From the IMG/VR virus record IMGVR_UViG_3300048033_001398, positions 1-25,033 of that record: 25,033 nucleotides of DNA. One strand, given 5' to 3'. The notes under the pieces were generated by a model that had not been told where the DNA came from, ran no database searches, and saw nothing but the letters and a program-made list of their open reading frames with translations. The DNA is from a virus. Position numbers and translations under genes: made by a program. Positions 22,480 to 25,033 of this stretch are shown here, piece by piece. Each line of letters starts with the position of its first letter. Within the stretch, counting starts at the first letter, position 1.

Positions 22480-22971
22480 ATGATTTCTAAATTTCTTACT
22501 ATGACATGGACTTACAAAGGAAAGTCAGTATCTGAACTTTCAGATATGCCAGAAGACGCTTTTGGATTTATTTACAAAATAACCAATGGTAAAACTGGTG
22601 AATATTATATTGGCAAAAAACAAACTGTATCAATACGTAAAAGAAGATTTGGTAAAAAAGAAATTGCATCTCTTACTGATAAACGTATGAAAAAATACGA
22701 AATGGTTACAAAAGAATCTGATTGGAAAGAATATCGTTCTTCTAATAAACAAGTAAAGGGTTGGTTCGAAGAAAATAAAAAAGCTCTCAACGAAGGAAGA
22801 AGAGATGATATCAATGACCAATTAGAATTAAGAATACTCAGATTCTGTTTAAATAAAAAATCACTTACCTATTACGAACTACAAGAACAATTCGCTCACG
22901 ATGTTCTTGGGGATGAGTTATCTCTAAACGATAATCTTCTTGGTAAATTCTTCCGAAAAGATTTGGATTAG
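22480..22971 (+). CDS. GIY-YIG domain protein (putative endonuclease, Seg-like)
   Basis: A 163-residue protein. The GIY-YIG signature is clear: GFIYKITN then GEYYIGKKQ (about residues 29-48), followed by an R-containing helix RKRRFGKK. WKEYRSSNKQVKGWF and ELRILRFCLNKKSLTYYELQ resemble small phage GIY-YIG proteins of the T4 Seg / putative endonuclease type, which nick or cut DNA. The start may instead be ATG 22501 (MTWTYKGKSVSEL), which I think resembles relatives better; the 22480 start adds MISKFLT. The hairpin at 22461-22476 lies just upstream. It stands between the last late gene and the replication genes, a common site for free-standing homing genes. Two host-type promoters begin inside or just after its end. 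Confidence 0.8.
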   Translation: MISKFLTMTWTYKGKSVSELSDMPEDAFGFIYKITNGKTGEYYIGKKQTVSIRKRRFGKKEIASLTDKRMKKYEMVTKESDWKEYRSSNKQVKGWFEENKKALNEGRRDDINDQLELRILRFCLNKKSLTYYELQEQFAHDVLGDELSLNDNLLGKFFRKDLD

Positions 22972-22993
22972 TTTAAAAAAATTCGTATATTTG
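22962..22993 (+). promoter_or_regulatory. Bacteroidetes-type promoter P1
   Basis: TTTG at 22962-22965, exactly 20 nt, then TATATTTG at 22986-22993, matching the Bacteroidetes primary-sigma consensus TTTG-N(about 20)-TAnnTTTG. The -33 element lies in the last codons of the GIY-YIG gene. The -7 context is TTCGTATATTTGTA, nearly identical to P2. Confidence 0.85.
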
Positions 22994-23031
22994 TACAATA
23001 AATTTTATGACTAAAAAAAATATGTAAAAGA

Positions 23032-23063
23032 TTTGTTTAATTCAAATATTTTTCGTATCTTTG
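23032..23063 (+). promoter_or_regulatory. Bacteroidetes-type promoter P2
   Basis: TTTG at 23032-23035, exactly 20 nt, then TATCTTTG at 23056-23063, in the context TTCGTATCTTTGTA. It lies exactly 70 bp after P1 in both elements. The -7 box ends 20 nt before the primase ATG at 23084, so transcription should start just upstream of the gene. Confidence 0.88.
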
Positions 23064-23083
23064 TATCAAGATAAAAAGTATCT

Positions 23084-24025
23084 ATGCTTTCACATCACGA
23101 AAAACAATCAGTTATAAACATCTTAGATGATGTGTTAGGACCAGGTACATCAATGAAAAATGATGAACAGGCACACTTCTGTCCTTTCTGTCATCATCAT
23201 AAAAAGAAGTTACAGATAAACGTACAAACTCAACAATGGCATTGTTGGGTATGTGATGCAAAAGGTAAACGTATACAGAGGTTATTAAAAAGATTACAAG
23301 TAGATTCTCATAAGTTAAAAAAAATATATGAGATTTATGGAGATGATTATGTTGTATATAGTAATGATACCGAAGAAGAAAAGGTAGAGTTAAGGTTACC
23401 AAATGAGTTTCAATCACTATTAAAAGAACCAAAGGGTTTTAATCCTTTGTTTGGAAAGGTGAAAGAATATGCAAGAAAACGAGGTATTAGCCAAGGGGAT
23501 ATTAAACGTTATAATATTGGTTATTGCGACTCTGGTCATTACGCCAATCGTATTATTATTCCAAGTTATGATAATGATAATAGACTCAATTACTTCATCG
23601 CACGTTCTGTATTCGATGAGGAAAAGTTTAAATATAAGAATCCGCCGGTTTCTAAAAATGTTATAATGTTCGAAAACCAAATCAATTGGAACGAACCAAT
23701 TACTTTAGTAGAGGGAATATTTGATGCAATGGCTGTGAAGAGAAATGCAATCCCTCTATTGGGTAAATTTGTACCAAAAAAATTAAATGATACTATATAT
23801 AAAAAAGAAGTATCTAAAATAAATATATTACTTGACGAAGATGCTCAAGAACAAGCATTACGATATACAATGCAGTTTCAGAATCAAGGAATAGATACAA
23901 AAAATATTCAACCATCTGAAAAAGATGCATCAGATATGGGATTCTCCCAAGTAAATACAATTCTTAAAAAATCAAAAGAAACAAACTTTAGTGATATTAT
24001 TTCACAAAAATTAAATAGTTTATGA
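23084..24025 (+). CDS. DNA primase, DnaG-type (zinc ribbon plus TOPRIM), gp61-like role
   Basis: A 313-residue protein that should synthesise RNA primers at the phage replication fork. An N-terminal zinc ribbon is formed by C33-P-F-C36 and C54-W-V-C57. The linker region holds YARKRGISQGDIKRYNIGYC, typical of the primase core before TOPRIM. The TOPRIM domain shows LVEGIFDAMAVKR (E210), ILLDEDAQEQA (D251, D253) and KDASDMG (D281, D284), the metal-binding acidic set. There is no helicase domain, so the helicase must be a separate gene, as in T4 (gp41/gp61). The length is close to T4 gp61, although T4 gp61 itself is divergent. The stop overlaps the start of the next gene (ATGA). Two host-type promoters precede it, consistent with early or middle expression. 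Confidence 0.93.
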   Translation: MLSHHEKQSVINILDDVLGPGTSMKNDEQAHFCPFCHHHKKKLQINVQTQQWHCWVCDAKGKRIQRLLKRLQVDSHKLKKIYEIYGDDYVVYSNDTEEEKVELRLPNEFQSLLKEPKGFNPLFGKVKEYARKRGISQGDIKRYNIGYCDSGHYANRIIIPSYDNDNRLNYFIARSVFDEEKFKYKNPPVSKNVIMFENQINWNEPITLVEGIFDAMAVKRNAIPLLGKFVPKKLNDTIYKKEVSKINILLDEDAQEQALRYTMQFQNQGIDTKNIQPSEKDASDMGFSQVNTILKKSKETNFSDIISQKLNSL

Positions 24026-25033
24026 TAATAAACAAGGTTTATCATTTGGCAGATTTACATATTCGTAATCTCCAAAGACACAAAGAATACAGAATAGTAT
24101 TCAAAAAATTCCTAAAACAAGTAAAAGAAGATAATATAGAAGATTCTATCATCTATATTGCCGGTGATATTGCTCATGCTAAAACAGAGATGTCACCAGA
24201 ACTAGTACACGAAATAAGTTGGTTTCTCACCGAGTGTGCGAAGTTAAGAGAAACTGTGTTAATCACAGGTAATCATGATTGCAACTTAAATAACTCAAAT
24301 AGACTAGATGTACTCACGCCTATTATCGAAAATCTACAAAATCCTAGAATTCATTATCTTCGTGATACTGGGACTTATAATATCCACAACCTTACTTTTG
24401 TTGTTTACTCTATATTGGATAACAAGGAAAATTGGCCTACCGCGGATTCCGTTGATGGAGAGAATAAAATTGCTCTTTTCCATGGACCTGTAAATAAAGC
24501 ACAAACAGATATTGGTTATACTGTTTCTTCAAACTCATTCCAAGTGGATATGTTTGATGGATTTGATATGGCAATGTTAGGTGATATACACAAACGACAA
24601 ACATTTGGTGAAGGGTATGAACACATTGCATATGCTGGTTCTATGATTCAACAAAATCATGGAGAACTACTCGAAAATCATGGTTACTTGCTTTGGGATA
24701 TTCCTACTCGCACTTTTACCGAACATCATATTCATAACGATTATGGGTTTCTTACAGTTGATGTGGTGGGTGGAAAAATTCCACAATGGGTATATGATGA
24801 GGTGGATACGAAACTTCCTAAATATCCAAGATTGAGGTTAAGGTTTACTAATACCGAGGCAAGTGATATGAAAAAATGTATCACCGAACTTAAAAAGATA
24901 TTTAAAGTTGCCGAAGTTACGGTAACAAGAACAGACACTATAGGACAACTTAAAACAAATCAAAAAGTAAATAAAAATATTGTTGGTGATGTTAAAGATG
25001 AAACTTTCCAAAACTCATTAATCAGAGATTACT
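24022..25033 (+). CDS. 47: SbcD/Mre11-like nuclease subunit, T4 gp47-like, 3' partial
   Basis: The gene starts at ATG 24022, inside the primase stop (ATGA overlap), and stays open to the window end: 337 codons plus one base. All calcineurin-like phosphoesterase motifs are present: ADLHIR (D11, H13), AGDIAH (D49, H52), TGNHD (N84, H85, D86), FHGP (H154) and LGDIHKRQ (D188, H190). In T4, gp47 with the Rad50-like gp46 forms the recombination nuclease that processes DNA ends for recombination-dependent replication and host DNA breakdown. A gp46-like ATPase gene is expected just beyond the window. Coupling to the primase suggests a shared replication-recombination operon from the promoters at 22962-23063. 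Confidence 0.94.
   Translation, partial: MIINKVYHLADLHIRNLQRHKEYRIVFKKFLKQVKEDNIEDSIIYIAGDIAHAKTEMSPELVHEISWFLTECAKLRETVLITGNHDCNLNNSNRLDVLTPIIENLQNPRIHYLRDTGTYNIHNLTFVVYSILDNKENWPTADSVDGENKIALFHGPVNKAQTDIGYTVSSNSFQVDMFDGFDMAMLGDIHKRQTFGEGYEHIAYAGSMIQQNHGELLENHGYLLWDIPTRTFTEHHIHNDYGFLTVDVVGGKIPQWVYDEVDTKLPKYPRLRLRFTNTEASDMKKCITELKKIFKVAEVTVTRTDTIGQLKTNQKVNKNIVGDVKDETFQNSLIRDY

Noticed and set aside
1-25033. tRNA genes, insertion sequences or an integrase/attachment site
   Set aside because: No cloverleaf-like sequence, transposase motif, integrase or terminal repeats could be recognised; all gaps between genes are under 150 bases.

Overview
The window is one stretch of a tailed, contractile-tail (T4-like myovirus) phage genome. 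It is AT-rich, and every gene I support is on the + strand. Several independent signs point to a Bacteroidetes (probably marine flavobacterial) host. Two tandem promoters before the primase gene match the Bacteroidetes sigma pattern TTTG-N20-TAnnTTTG exactly. A virion protein carries a BACON-like domain and a GCxDPxAxNYNP cysteine motif, both typical of Bacteroidetes surface proteins. A small exported protein has a flavobacterial-looking signal peptide ending FSQ.

Layout: (1) 3-1670, the 3' part of a NodU/CmcH-family carbamoyltransferase. (2) 1751-2047, a small exported protein closed by a double-hairpin terminator. (3) 2175-4904, a virion operon with a gp5-like baseplate hub/spike protein between two proteins of unknown function. 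(4) 4961-12736, a baseplate operon: unknown protein, gp25-like wedge, gp6/J-like wedge, DNRLRE-like jelly-roll protein, coiled-coil fibre-like protein, and a 766-residue mosaic protein ending in a Hint (intein-like) domain. (5) 12789-18101, a giant 1770-residue structural protein with a gpI-like segment and a LamG-like segment. (6) 18157-21411, three virion proteins, two of them paralogous, with a strong terminator and a new promoter between the paralogues. (7) 21420-22971, a degenerate short-chain-dehydrogenase-like protein, a small unknown protein and a GIY-YIG protein. (8) 23084 to the end, replication and recombination: a DnaG-type primase overlapping a gp47/SbcD-like nuclease that runs off the window.

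Two promoter classes appear to divide the region. Six gene starts in the structural part are preceded, 16-27 nt upstream, by the core NATATTTATA (four of six are TATATTTATA) with no -33 TTTG element; I infer a phage late promoter. The replication genes instead have two complete host-type promoters. The boundary at about 22970 therefore looks like the junction between late and early/middle transcription units.

The most unusual item is the Hint domain (nt 12188-12637) at the C-terminus of the 766-residue baseplate/fibre protein. It begins with Cys and ends His-Asn followed by Ala, which is the arrangement of bacterial intein-like (BIL) domains. It suggests a virion protein that processes itself. 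No tRNA, CRISPR, insertion sequence or gene-free gap over 300 bases was seen.
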